Source: Bacteroidales bacterium
GTDB lineage: Bacteria > Bacteroidota > Bacteroidia > Bacteroidales > P3
DNA: 55,283 nucleotides
Direction of reading: 5' to 3'
NCBI GenBank assembly: GCA_009783885.1
Contig: WRCN01000013.1
Coordinates: 1 to 55,283, forward strand
Shown piece by piece: positions 34,315 through 43,055 of this stretch. How positions within the stretch are numbered: position 1 is the stretch's first letter; each line of letters opens with the position of its first letter. Both the position numbers and the translations under genes were made by a program. The notes beneath the pieces are model-generated. The model had not been told where the DNA came from, did not search any database, and saw only the letters and a program-made list of their open reading frames with translations.

Positions 34315-36180
34315 TTATTTCGATAAATAAATGATTAATACCGAAATATCCGCAGGACTAACACCCGAAATTCGGGAGGCCTGGCCAATGGTGCGCGGAC
34401 GAATTTTGGATAATTTCTCGCGAGCTTCGAAGGATAACGATTTTAATTTGTGATAATCAAAATCGTCTTTCAAAATCGTATCTTCATGTTTAGATAGTTT
34501 TTCGGCAATGTCTTTTTCTTTCTGAATATAACTGTCGTATTTGATTAAAATCTCAGCTTGTTCTTGAGTTTCAGAGATTAAATCCGTGTTGGCGTCACCG
34601 AAATTAAAAGTCAAATGTGGTTGCAAATTATGCAGTTCGATTTGAGGACGAGATAGTAATTGTGCTAAACTTGTTTTCTGTGAAACATCTGTTGTATCAC
34701 AGGTTTCCAAAATCGGATTAACTATTTCCGGAGCAAGTTTGGTTTGTTTTAAATATTCAACAAATTTATGGGTTAAATGTTGTTTTTTTTCCAAAATTTG
34801 CATGCGTTCTGAACTTGCCAACCCGAGTTTATGGCTGAGTGGCGTTAATCTTTGATCGGCATTGTCCTGACGCAATAAAATTCGATATTCGGCTCTTGAT
34901 GTGAACATGCGATACGGTTCATCCACACCTTTTGTAACTAAATCGTCAATCAAAACACCAATGTAAGCTTCGTTGCGTTTCAGCACCACCGGCTCTTTTT
35001 CGCGAATTTGCATTACAGCATTAATGCCCGCCATCAAACCTTGTGCGCCAGCTTCTTCATAACCGGTTGTTCCGTTGATTTGTCCGGCGTGAAATAACCC
35101 CCTAATCAGCTTGGTTTCTAACGTAGGTTTTAATTGCGTTGGCGGGAAATAATCATATTCAATCGCATATCCGGGACGAAAAATTTTTGCTTGTTCAAAA
35201 CCCACAACTTTCTGCAATGCCGCGATTTGTACCTCCTCGGGAAGCGATGATGAAAATCCATTGATATAGAATTCGTTAGTTGTCCAACCTTGTGGCTCTA
35301 CAAACAATTGATGTTGAGTTTTATCCGCAAAACGATTGATTTTGTCTTCAATAGACGGGCAATACCTTGGACCAACGCCTTGAATTCGTCCTTGAAACAT
35401 TGGCGATTTTTCAAAACCTGTTCGCAAAATGCTGTGAACAGCCTCACTGGTGTAACCTAAATAACACGAACGTTGATGAGTTAATTTTGGTGTTTGTAAA
35501 AATGAAAATTTTTCGGGATTTTCATCGCCCGGTTGTTCTTCTAACTTTGAAAAATCTATGGTTCTGCCATCCACTCGAACAGGTGTTCCCGTTTTTAATC
35601 TCGAATTTTCGAAACCTAGGCTCTGCAAACGCTCGGTAATTCCGAAACTTGCTTTTTCGCCCATTCGTCCACCACTGAAGTTTTTTTCACCAATGTGAAT
35701 AATGCCATTCAGAAATGTGCCGTTAGTTAAAATAGCGGCTTTTGAAAAAAACTTTTGCCCGGTCGCCGTAACAACACCTTTAATTCTTTCGTTTTCAACA
35801 ATTAAATCGATAACCTCATCTTGGCGTAAATCCAAATTTGGCGTATTTTCCAACAATTCTCGCCATTTTTGCGAAAACAATTCCATATCGCTTTGTGCTC
35901 TTGGGCTCCACATTGCAGGGCCTTTCGAACGATTAAGCATTCGAAATTGTATCATGGTATGGTCGGTAACAACTCCCGAAAGTCCGCCCATAGCATCAAT
36001 TTCGCGAACAATTTGTCCTTTTGCCACACCGCCCATAGCCGGATTGCACGACATTTGCGCAAGTCTGTCGATGTTCATACTAATCAACAGTGTTTTGGTG
36101 CCAAGCGTAGCAGCAGCGTGCGAAGCCTCGCAACCTGCATGACCGCCACCGACGACGATTATATCGTAATGCGAGTTCAC
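34315..36180 (-). CDS. mnmG: tRNA uridine-5-carboxymethylaminomethyl modification enzyme MnmG (GidA)
   Basis: 621 residues. With MnmE it installs the cmnm5 group on U34 of several tRNAs using FAD, NADH, glycine and methylene-THF. The dinucleotide-binding motif is VGGGHAGCEASHAAA (residues 10-24), followed by MSCNPAMGGVAKG. The internal signature GPRYCPSIEDKI and the C-terminal GIDA helical domain ending in RPRTIGQASRISGVSPADIS are complete. Together with mnmD (47454) it covers two steps of U34 modification. A palindrome lies 46 nt upstream (36226-36273). Confidence 0.97.
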   Translation of the reverse strand: MNSHYDIIVVGGGHAGCEASHAAATLGTKTLLISMNIDRLAQMSCNPAMGGVAKGQIVREIDAMGGLSGVVTDHTMIQFRMLNRSKGPAMWSPRAQSDMELFSQKWRELLENTPNLDLRQDEVIDLIVENERIKGVVTATGQKFFSKAAILTNGTFLNGIIHIGEKNFSGGRMGEKASFGITERLQSLGFENSRLKTGTPVRVDGRTIDFSKLEEQPGDENPEKFSFLQTPKLTHQRSCYLGYTSEAVHSILRTGFEKSPMFQGRIQGVGPRYCPSIEDKINRFADKTQHQLFVEPQGWTTNEFYINGFSSSLPEEVQIAALQKVVGFEQAKIFRPGYAIEYDYFPPTQLKPTLETKLIRGLFHAGQINGTTGYEEAGAQGLMAGINAVMQIREKEPVVLKRNEAYIGVLIDDLVTKGVDEPYRMFTSRAEYRILLRQDNADQRLTPLSHKLGLASSERMQILEKKQHLTHKFVEYLKQTKLAPEIVNPILETCDTTDVSQKTSLAQLLSRPQIELHNLQPHLTFNFGDANTDLISETQEQAEILIKYDSYIQKEKDIAEKLSKHEDTILKDDFDYHKLKSLSFEAREKLSKIRPRTIGQASRISGVSPADISVLIIYLSK

Positions 36181-36225
36181 AAATAAACCAGGTAAATCGT
36201 AAAGATCACCACTGACATAACTGTG

Positions 36226-36273
36226 ATTTCCACAAACTCAGTCACCGAATTCGGTCGTTGAGTTTGAGGAAAT
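36226..36273. repeat. Nested inverted repeat upstream of mnmG
   Basis: Arms atttccacaaactca (36226-36240) and tgagtttgaggaaat (36259-36273) pair at 14 of 15 positions, and the loop contains the palindrome accgaattcggt (36244-36255). No T-tract. It lies between the bfd stop and mnmG; a leader hairpin or an operator are both possible. Confidence 0.6.
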
Positions 36274-36303
36274 GGCCAAACCTTAAGTGAAGTTGAAATG
36301 GTT

Positions 36304-36474
36304 TTATCCATTAATTTCCTTCAAAATTTCTTGAATTTTTGGCTGACAACCTCCACAACCTGTTCCGGCATCGGTTTCTTCGCCTACTTGTTCAACTGTT
36401 GTTAGGTGTTTTTCTTTGATAGCTTTAATGATCGTATCACGATCTACTTGAAAGCAATTGCAAATAGTTTCCAT
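36304..36474 (-). CDS. Bacterioferritin-associated ferredoxin-like [2Fe-2S] protein
   Basis: A 56-residue frame from ATG 36474 to TAA. It has Cys5 and Cys7 (CNC) and Cys40 and Cys43 (GTGCGGC), the CxC...CxxC arrangement of BFD-like [2Fe-2S] domains. In characterised systems Bfd reduces ferritin-core iron so that it can be released. It begins 34 nt after the ferritin stop, so the two are one operon and a direct partnership is a reasonable inference. Similar domains also occur in nitrite reductase and NifU, but this one stands alone. Confidence 0.82.
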   Translation of the reverse strand: METICNCFQVDRDTIIKAIKEKHLTTVEQVGEETDAGTGCGGCQPKIQEILKEING

Positions 36475-36508
36475 AGTTTTGTGTATTTGGTTAAAATGTC
36501 AGAGTAAA

Positions 36509-37000
36509 TCACTCTTCACGCTTGCCAAGCTGTTTGTCCAATGCATACAAGCCTGCGGGACTACTTTCAATTTTTTTCAGCTTTTCTAAAATCTTGCTGG
36601 CAGTATCTTCCTCTTCCACCTGTTCATCAACAAACCATTTTAGCATGCTTTGCGTAGGATAATTTTTTAACTCAATAGCCATATCCATTAAAGCATAAAT
36701 TTTTCGTGTTACGACTTTTTCGTGTTTTAACGTATCTTCGAAAGCATGTTGAGGAGTTTTCCACTCTTGTTTGACCGTTTCAATCGGCATCAACATAACT
36801 TTTCCGCCCGTTTCTCCAATAAATTTCATGAAACGAGAGGCATGTTCAAATTCTTCCTTTGCCTGTAGGGCAAACCAAGATGCAATACCTTCATAACCTT
36901 TGTCGTCCATATCATAAGACATGGATAAATACAAATAGGCTGACCATAGTTCTGCATTAACTTGCTTGTTTAATGCAGATTCAAGTTTTTTTTCTAACAT
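36509..37000 (-). CDS. Non-heme ferritin (FtnA type)
   Basis: 163 residues from ATG 37000, the standard ferritin size. Diiron ligands are visible: Glu in NAELWSAYLYLSM, EEFEHA (Glu and His), and the second-half DEQVEEE. It oxidises Fe2+ and stores it as a mineral in a 24-mer. A frame reaching up to 37201 crosses the promoter and is rejected. The [2Fe-2S] Bfd-like protein follows on the same mRNA. No Fur-box-like palindrome was recognised. Confidence 0.93.
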   Translation of the reverse strand: MLEKKLESALNKQVNAELWSAYLYLSMSYDMDDKGYEGIASWFALQAKEEFEHASRFMKFIGETGGKVMLMPIETVKQEWKTPQHAFEDTLKHEKVVTRKIYALMDMAIELKNYPTQSMLKWFVDEQVEEEDTASKILEKLKKIESSPAGLYALDKQLGKREE

Positions 37001-37027
37001 AGTTTTAAGGTTTTTGTAATTAGACCG

Positions 37028-37059
37028 CAAAAATACACATAAAAAATGTAATAACCAAA
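37028..37059 (-). promoter_or_regulatory. Promoter of the ferritin-bfd operon
   Basis: Minus strand: TATTTTTG 37035-37028, TTTG 37059-37056, 20 bp. Confidence 0.7.
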
Positions 37060-37242
37060 TTTTTTTGCAATTTTTATCAAAGATCACTTGTTTATTGGGT
37101 GGAACTTGTTTCGAGATAAGTATTTTAGCTTCTTTTTTTTGCTTTTTTCCATCCTTTGAATTACAAGTTCGAAAAAACCGTATACTGTAGCTTTGCATCA
37201 CTCATCCTTCATGTCTGTCGTTGAGTGAAATCCAAATGACTT

Positions 37243-37662
37243 CTATCTCCACCATTCCAACGCACGATCCTCCTGCGCTGTTATTATTTTTTTATCCTTT
37301 GGAGATTTATCTTTGTAACCCAATAGGTGTAATACACCATGCGCAATAAGACGGTGCGTTTCGACGGATTGTTTCACGTGAAACAATTTGGCGTTTTCTT
37401 TCATTTGGTCAACAGAAATAAAAATATCGCCACTAATTTTTTTGCCTTCTACAAAATCAAAGGTGATAATATCTGTGAATGTGTCGTGATTTAGGTACTG
37501 TTCATTTAACTTTAGTAAGTATTCATCACTGCAAAAAATGATATTGATTTCGCCGATGAGTTTTTTCTGTTGGCGAATAATGTTGGACAGCCATTCACGA
37601 ATTTGAGTTTTGTTTTTAATTGTGAAGGTGGTTTGTTCGGAGAAAAATTGGATAGTTTTCAT
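37243..37662 (-). CDS. ybeY: Endoribonuclease YbeY (16S rRNA maturation)
   Basis: 139 residues from ATG 37662. The YbeY zinc site is HGVLHLLGYKDKSPKD near the end; the third His of the usual HGxLHLxGYDH is Asp-like here, which I recall as common in Bacteroidota. DTFTDIITFDF is the other conserved block. YbeY processes the 3' end of 16S rRNA and is used in ribosome quality control. Two parS sites overlap the gene: one inside the coding region (37370-37385) and one just before the start (37673-37688). A frame start at 37689 would add FHVKQ from the second site. Confidence 0.92.
   Translation of the reverse strand: MKTIQFFSEQTTFTIKNKTQIREWLSNIIRQQKKLIGEINIIFCSDEYLLKLNEQYLNHDTFTDIITFDFVEGKKISGDIFISVDQMKENAKLFHVKQSVETHRLIAHGVLHLLGYKDKSPKDKKIITAQEDRALEWWR
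37370..37385. other. parS: parS site (ParB binding), perfect palindrome
   Basis: TGTTTCACGTGAAACA, a perfect 16 bp palindrome matching the broadly conserved chromosomal parS consensus. It lies within ybeY, where it encodes part of LFHVKQSV. Confidence 0.85.
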
Positions 37663-37672
37663 AGGTATGGTT

Positions 37673-37688
37673 TGTTTCACGTGGAACA
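37673..37688. other. parS: parS site (ParB binding)
   Basis: The minus strand reads TGTTCCACGTGAAACA, identical to the B. subtilis parS consensus. It is 303 bp from the first site and directly upstream of the ybeY ATG. Confidence 0.85.
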
Positions 37689-37720
37689 TTTTGAGGTAGT
37701 GGTTTCGACACTTCGGTCTA

Positions 37721-40700
37721 TTAAGGACTTTGTCTGAAATATTCTTGTGTTTTTTGTTGGTAATACGGGCGGAGGACAGGGTGAAATTTTTGTAGTAGTT
37801 CAGATTCCTGAGAACGTTTTTTATGGTGTTCTAAAAGCTCTGTTGGAATGGTGTATTCTTTTTGTTTGGCTTCGGTGCCTTTTCGACGCTCTTCTTGTTC
37901 GCGATTTAGTTCGGCCTTTTCAGCTTCTAAAAGTCGAGTTAAAATTTGTTCTTGACGACGAAGGGAATTATCGTTTAAAATCTTGTTCACAAAATCTCGC
38001 TCGGCCTTTTCCATTTCATCAATCAAACTTTGTAATTGACCCGCAGCACGTCCGTCGGATTTTTTTAACTCATCGGCAACTTGTTGCATCAGTCTACGAA
38101 TGGCTTCTTGTTGGGCTGCCGAACGGGCAAATTGTTCGCTTATTGAGGGTTGCCCTTGCTGGCGTTGTTGAGGTTGTCCGTTACGCATTTGCTCCCGCAT
38201 GCGTTGCAATTGTTGGTTGAGTTGTTCTTGCATTTCACGGGCGGATTGTGGTTTGGATTTTTTATTCCCTTGCGAACCTGATGAGCAGGATTGGTTTTTT
38301 TTAGACTTACTGCGACTATTTCCGCTTCCGCCTCGCATTTGATTTTCCATATTTTTTAAAGATTCTGCAAGCAGCAAAGCCATTGTATTCAAACTTGTCA
38401 TCGTGTATTGCTGACGAGAAACCGCTTGGCTGTTTTGTCGTCCTGTACGCAAATGCATCACATCATTCATTCCTAAAAGGTCTTTTAATGTCAGTTCCGA
38501 AAAATTATTCATGGATTTCAGTTCCTTGTTGATCAAGATCGCCACTTGCGGCTGACGAGTTCCGATAGCATAAAGCGAATCGGAAATCATTGCAATATCA
38601 TTTTTAAGTTCCGACTGACGACGAATTACTTCTTGATACTTCGGATCATTAATTCGAATAGATCTCAGCGTTTCCATAACCTCTTCTTGATTTATAGAAG
38701 TGTGAACAACATATTTCAACAGGCGACGAATCATTGCTGCGTCTTCTGCCGTATTCTCATCAGTATTATCGTCTAATTGTTGTTCGAGTTCATTTTGCAT
38801 TTGTTCCATTTTTTGCTCTGACTGAGATTGGTTAGATCGGGCGTTTTGACTTTGTTGTTTCGATAAAGCATCAGATGCTTTTTTCAAATGGTCGGAAATG
38901 GCGTTTTCCAATTCCGTATTACGTTTGACATCGTGAGGGTTTTGTAACTCTTGGTTCATTCTTTGAGCATCATCTAACGCCTTTTGAACATCCTTGAATT
39001 GTTCGTTAATTTCATTTTGACGTTGCTGTTGCTGGGCTTGTGGTATTTTTCCATCAGCAATATCCTCACGTAATTGTTGTTGTTGTTCACGAATATTTTG
39101 AAGTTGATCTAACGCCATTTCAAACTTACGTTCGACTTCCATCTGCTTAAAAATTTCCAAGTTTTGGTCTAACGCTTTTTCTAATTCGGCATTATTCATT
39201 CTGATTTGATCCAACGCTATTTCAAATTGCTCTTTGGACATTTGCTGCTGCATCAGGGCTTGAATTTCCTCAAGAGTTTTTTTCATTTCTTCAGAAAAAA
39301 GTTGGTCGAAAAGTTCGTTCAACTCCTTTTGTTTTTGCAATAATCGCTCCTCGTCCGGATTCAGTTTTTGTTCGTTTTGAAACATGGACTGAAGTTGGTT
39401 TTTCAGATTTTCCGATTCTTGTTTCAACCGATTTTGATCTTGTATAATTTGCTCAAATAATCGTTTTTCCTCCCAAGAAATGGTTGGTTTTTCCAACAGT
39501 TTTTTTGTCAACTCATTTAAATCACGCTGATTTTTTCTCAACAATTTAATATGGTTTTGAATATTTTTTGCAATTTCATCACCCTGACGATTGATCTCTT
39601 GCGCAAGTTCTTTCTCAGTTTTAGTAGAATAAACAAATGTTGTTGAGCGCGACATTTTTGGTCCGTTTACCTCATCATTATCCCACACTTCGAAATAGTA
39701 CTCTACCCTATCACCAAGCGATGTAAGCAATTCTGTAAAGTTAACAAAATCCACAAAATCTTGTTGAGTTTGATTTGGATTGAAAAATAAATCCCGCACA
39801 AGCGTATCCTGCGTTTCAGAAGTTTTTGTGATTACCATTCTAAATTTTGAAAATCCATAATCATCAGAAATCGAACCCTTGAAATAGACCACCATTGGCG
39901 TTGTCGTATCTCGAAATTCAACAACGTTGATAATCGGATATTGATCAGGTAAAACTGTTACAAAATACCGCAATGTATCTAACTCAGCAGCATGCTGGTT
40001 TTTCGGAATAATAATATAATCGAATGATTTCGTCGCACGGACAGCAAAAATCGCCGTATGTTTGTCATCTGAAATAGGTTTAATCAATTGATCGTCTATA
40101 TAAAAATACAACTGATCAACATTTTTCATTCGAATTTGAAAACGGATATTTGTACCTTCCGGAACTCTGAAATCACCATTATTTTCAATAGTTTCGTTGG
40201 TTAGGCCTGTATATTTCGGATACGTTAAAAATGCCCTAAAGTCAAAAATCGAAGGTCTGGGCAAAACATTTAGCTGATAATCCGTAGTTCGGAAATCTCC
40301 AACTTTGAATGCAAATTTTATACTTTGATTTACATTTCTGAACGTATGTCTGAACTCCAATTTGTTCATTTTATTCATTTTAAATGTATTATCGCCAATT
40401 TGCACCCAAACCTCATTCGGAATCTCATCACCTACGGATTTGATTCTCAATTCGAAATCACTGTTTTGCAATACATCTAAACATTTATTCAAAATTTCAA
40501 ATGTGAATGGCGACGGTTTTTCAAAATGGGTTTGAAATCGAATAATTCGATGCGTTGGCGACGACAAACTTTGCGGACGGAAAATAAACAGAGCTAAAAT
40601 TACCCCGATAGGCAAAATTGCTATTCGGACATATTTCAAATTTTTCCGAAAATTGATTGTCGAAACAAAATTATAGAGCTTTAGTCCCGAAATTTTTTGT

Positions 40701-41095
40701 TCTATAGCCGCTTGTAAGATTAAAATTTCGTCCTCTCCCCCGCCCTGGGCTTTTTCATGTAATTCTAAAAGGTTTCGCAGGTGGTCTTTTAGCTCGGGAA
40801 GGCTTGATTTTATTAGGACTTCTGCGTCTTTGTAAGACATCGTTTTGGAAAGCCCGAAAATTTTTGAGACAGGCACCCAAAATGCCCAATAAGTGATTGA
40901 AATTGTTGTTAGTGTAAATAAAATTAGCAAAAATAAACGTGATGGTGTTCCCAAAAACAATTTTGCCTCCATCCAGTTGACCAATAAAAATAGTCCGCCC
41001 ATCGCCGTCAAAAAAATGAGGGCGCGTTTCATCAAACTATTTTTGTAATATGTTTTGATGAATTGGTCGAGTTGGTCAAAAATTTCGGATTTCAT
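37721..41095 (-). CDS. DUF4175-family giant membrane-anchored coiled-coil protein
   Basis: 1124 residues. Two hydrophobic helices near residues 25-75 (ALIFLTAMGGLFLLVNW; LFLLILFTLTTISITYWAFWV) and another near 155-175 anchor a beta-rich region (about 190-500), followed by long Gln/Glu/Lys-rich coiled coils (about 510-860) and a charged, Gln/Arg-rich tail. This matches Bacteroidota DUF4175 proteins; function is unknown. Its promoter at 41118 overlaps that of the divergent coiled-coil lipoprotein gene. CAA/CAG codon runs come from the Gln-rich repeats. Confidence 0.85.
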   Translation of the reverse strand: MKSEIFDQLDQFIKTYYKNSLMKRALIFLTAMGGLFLLVNWMEAKLFLGTPSRLFLLILFTLTTISITYWAFWVPVSKIFGLSKTMSYKDAEVLIKSSLPELKDHLRNLLELHEKAQGGGEDEILILQAAIEQKISGLKLYNFVSTINFRKNLKYVRIAILPIGVILALFIFRPQSLSSPTHRIIRFQTHFEKPSPFTFEILNKCLDVLQNSDFELRIKSVGDEIPNEVWVQIGDNTFKMNKMNKLEFRHTFRNVNQSIKFAFKVGDFRTTDYQLNVLPRPSIFDFRAFLTYPKYTGLTNETIENNGDFRVPEGTNIRFQIRMKNVDQLYFYIDDQLIKPISDDKHTAIFAVRATKSFDYIIIPKNQHAAELDTLRYFVTVLPDQYPIINVVEFRDTTTPMVVYFKGSISDDYGFSKFRMVITKTSETQDTLVRDLFFNPNQTQQDFVDFVNFTELLTSLGDRVEYYFEVWDNDEVNGPKMSRSTTFVYSTKTEKELAQEINRQGDEIAKNIQNHIKLLRKNQRDLNELTKKLLEKPTISWEEKRLFEQIIQDQNRLKQESENLKNQLQSMFQNEQKLNPDEERLLQKQKELNELFDQLFSEEMKKTLEEIQALMQQQMSKEQFEIALDQIRMNNAELEKALDQNLEIFKQMEVERKFEMALDQLQNIREQQQQLREDIADGKIPQAQQQQRQNEINEQFKDVQKALDDAQRMNQELQNPHDVKRNTELENAISDHLKKASDALSKQQSQNARSNQSQSEQKMEQMQNELEQQLDDNTDENTAEDAAMIRRLLKYVVHTSINQEEVMETLRSIRINDPKYQEVIRRQSELKNDIAMISDSLYAIGTRQPQVAILINKELKSMNNFSELTLKDLLGMNDVMHLRTGRQNSQAVSRQQYTMTSLNTMALLLAESLKNMENQMRGGSGNSRSKSKKNQSCSSGSQGNKKSKPQSAREMQEQLNQQLQRMREQMRNGQPQQRQQGQPSISEQFARSAAQQEAIRRLMQQVADELKKSDGRAAGQLQSLIDEMEKAERDFVNKILNDNSLRRQEQILTRLLEAEKAELNREQEERRKGTEAKQKEYTIPTELLEHHKKRSQESELLQKFHPVLRPYYQQKTQEYFRQSP

Positions 41096-41117
41096 ATTTT
41101 TCTGTAATCTTTCTTTG

Positions 41118-41149
41118 CAAAGTTACAAAATTTTTTGAAAAATATCAAA
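41118..41149 (-). promoter_or_regulatory. DUF4175 gene promoter
   Basis: Minus strand: TAACTTTG 41125-41118, TTTG 41149-41146, 20 bp. It interlocks with the plus-strand promoter 41134-41165. Confidence 0.75.
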
Positions 41150-41165
41150 AAAAATCGTACCTTTG
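41134..41165 (+). promoter_or_regulatory. Promoter of the coiled-coil lipoprotein
   Basis: TTTG 41134-41137, 20 bp, TACCTTTG 41158-41165. It overlaps the divergent DUF4175 promoter by 16 bp. Confidence 0.75.
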
Positions 41166-41208
41166 CAAAAAGTTATATTCTATTGAAAAATTTTAATATC
41201 TAAATACT

Positions 41209-42066
41209 ATGAAAAAATTGATCATTCTCAGTATTGCTGCTTTAATAGCTCTAACAAGCTGTAACAACAATAAAGTAGCCGAAATGGAAAGCGAAATCGA
41301 TGCTTTGCGCGCAGAAAAAGAACTTGCGGATTCTTTACAAAACAAATTTTATGAGTTTTTAAACGAAATCGAAGGTAATCTCGCAGAAATCAAAGTTAAA
41401 GAGAAAATCATTTCGCAAACAACGAACGAAAAACCGCAAAATTTACAAGAAAAAATCCTTCAAGATTTAGCAGATATTAGCGATTTGATGGAGAAAAATC
41501 GCAAGCGTTTGAGCGAACTGGAAAGTCTACGCAGGCAAATGAGAACGGCGAATATCAACACCAAAAACATGCAAGAAATGATTGATTCTTTGAAAGTGCG
41601 TATTGAAGAACAAGAAGAGCAAATCAGGGAATTGCAAGAAAAATTGAGAATTGCTAATGAAAGAATTGATGAGCTTCGAACCGAAAATCAACAAATTACT
41701 GAAGATAACGAACGAAAACAAGCTAAAATCGAAGAGCAAATTGCGGAATTGAACACCGCATATTACACTATGGGAACCGCTGCTGCGCTTAGAGAGGCTG
41801 GTGTCATCACACAAAGAGGTGGTTTTATTGGTATTGGTAGAACTCGAACTGTCAACGATGAAGTGAATTTGAAAAACTTCACAAAAATAGACATTAGGGA
41901 ATTTACCAAATTAGAAACTCACGCAGAAAGAGTTGAAATCATTACGCCGCATCCACATGAATCGTTTAAGCTTAACGATTCTGATCGTAAAAACATTATA
42001 ATTGAAATTACGAATCCGGCGTTGTTTTGGAAATCGTCAAGTATTTTGGTTGTTCGGGTGAGATAG
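41209..42066 (+). CDS. Coiled-coil lipoprotein
   Basis: 285 residues: lipobox ALTSC (Cys19), then a continuous coiled coil of about 160 residues (heptads through RIEEQEEQIRELQEKLRIANE), and a C-terminal globular domain with YYTMGTAAALREAGVITQRGG and FTKIDIREF, a pattern I associate with a widespread Bacteroidales lipoprotein family without assigned function. It shares its control region with the divergent DUF4175 gene, also coiled-coil rich, suggesting co-regulation. A terminator follows. Confidence 0.82.
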   Translation: MKKLIILSIAALIALTSCNNNKVAEMESEIDALRAEKELADSLQNKFYEFLNEIEGNLAEIKVKEKIISQTTNEKPQNLQEKILQDLADISDLMEKNRKRLSELESLRRQMRTANINTKNMQEMIDSLKVRIEEQEEQIRELQEKLRIANERIDELRTENQQITEDNERKQAKIEEQIAELNTAYYTMGTAAALREAGVITQRGGFIGIGRTRTVNDEVNLKNFTKIDIREFTKLETHAERVEIITPHPHESFKLNDSDRKNIIIEITNPALFWKSSSILVVRVR

Positions 42067-42071
42067 TTTGA

Positions 42072-42187
42072 ACCATGATTTTCATAAGATTAATAAGATT
42101 GCCGTGATTTTAAATTTGTCAAAAACCACGGCAATTTTTTATTGGGGAAATCTCAAGAATCTTAATAAAATCTTAGTTCAAAACATT
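42072..42187. repeat. Long nested inverted repeat after the lipoprotein gene
   Basis: Outer arms (tttgaacc...ttcataagattaataagatt; aagaatcttaataaaatcttagttcaaa) pair imperfectly around the terminator stem. The whole 110 nt spacer folds back on itself between convergent genes. Confidence 0.55.
42098..42140 (+). terminator. Terminator between the lipoprotein gene and deoC
   Basis: attgccgtg (42098-42106) pairs with cacggcaat (42127-42135), followed by T6. Confidence 0.75.
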
Positions 42188-42188
42188 T

Positions 42189-43031
42189 TTAATATACTGA
42201 CGTGCTCTGTGCCCCGACCAATGCGTCAACCAGACGACTCGCACCAATGCGGAATAATTTCGGTGTTAACCATTCTTCACCCAAAATTCCGTAAACTAAT
42301 TTTACATAAATTTCTGCATCAGCAGGAGTAGAAACGCCTCCGGCAGGTTTGAATCCTATCTTTTTGCCTGTTTTTTGGTATTCTGTCTTGATCGCGTTGA
42401 GCATCACGAAAGCCGCTTCAGGTGTAGCATTTACAGCAACTTTTCCGGTTGATGTTTTGATAAAATCACCGTCGTTGATGTTCGCAATGGCTATTTCGCT
42501 TGCAAGTTTTATATTTTCCAAAGTTTGGAGTTCACCGGTTTCTAAAATGACTTTTAAGCACACGCGGTCGTTTCGACTCCGCTCAACGTCCCTGCGTTGG
42601 TCACTGAGCGAAGTCGAAATGCAAACATCTCTAATGGCTTTGATTTCTGCGCCAACTGTTGCATAATCGCCTTCGAGAAATGTGCCGCGAGAAATAACCA
42701 TATCAATTTCTTGTGCGCCTTGTTCAATAGTGTAAGTTACTTCAGCCGTTTTGATATGAATAGGAGATTGTCCTGCCGGAAAAGCGCCGGCAACACAAGC
42801 GGTTTGAATGTTTGTTCCTAGTAATTGTTCACGAACTAATTTCGCAAATGGTGGATACACACAGATTGCAGCAGTTTGGTGGTGTTTGGCTTTATGGCAA
42901 AGCGCAATAATTTTTTCTTTGGTATCGGAGCCTTCAAGCGTTGTCAAATCAATGAAGGACATAATTTTTTTGTTGAGTTCCGTTTGGGAGTAGGGGAGTG
43001 TAGTTGCTAAGATTTCGTCTAAGGTTTTCAT
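42189..43031 (-). CDS. deoC: Deoxyribose-phosphate aldolase with repeat insertion
   Basis: 280 residues from ATG 43031; it cleaves 2-deoxyribose-5-phosphate to glyceraldehyde-3-phosphate and acetaldehyde. Conserved blocks: FIDLTTLEG, GAQEIDMVISRG (Asp), LKVILETGEL, FIKTSTGK (Schiff-base Lys) and IGFKPAGGVS. Between DVC and LKVILE an extra segment (about residues 135-157; SLSDQRRDVERSRNDR) is encoded by a palindromic repeat at 42558-42627. It replaces a turn that is a few residues long in other DeoC proteins. The gene closes a minus-strand run rpiB-lutB-deoC with gaps of 39 and 24 nt. Confidence 0.93.
   Translation of the reverse strand: MKTLDEILATTLPYSQTELNKKIMSFIDLTTLEGSDTKEKIIALCHKAKHHQTAAICVYPPFAKLVREQLLGTNIQTACVAGAFPAGQSPIHIKTAEVTYTIEQGAQEIDMVISRGTFLEGDYATVGAEIKAIRDVCISTSLSDQRRDVERSRNDRVCLKVILETGELQTLENIKLASEIAIANINDGDFIKTSTGKVAVNATPEAAFVMLNAIKTEYQKTGKKIGFKPAGGVSTPADAEIYVKLVYGILGEEWLTPKLFRIGASRLVDALVGAQSTSVY
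42558..42627. repeat. Palindromic repeat inserted in frame in deoC
   Basis: Arms tttcgactccgctca (42571-42585) and tgagcgaagtcgaaa (42605-42619) pair with one mismatch. The words match the intergenic family (gtcgaaa, gagcgaagtcga). Short near-identical hexamers, gcacac and gcaaac, flank it. Confidence 0.78.
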
Positions 43032-43055
43032 GGTTTTATGTTTTATCACTATTTT

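Noticed and set aside
37001..37201. Extension of ferritin
   Set aside because: It passes through a strong promoter; ferritins begin at the MLEKKLE-type start.
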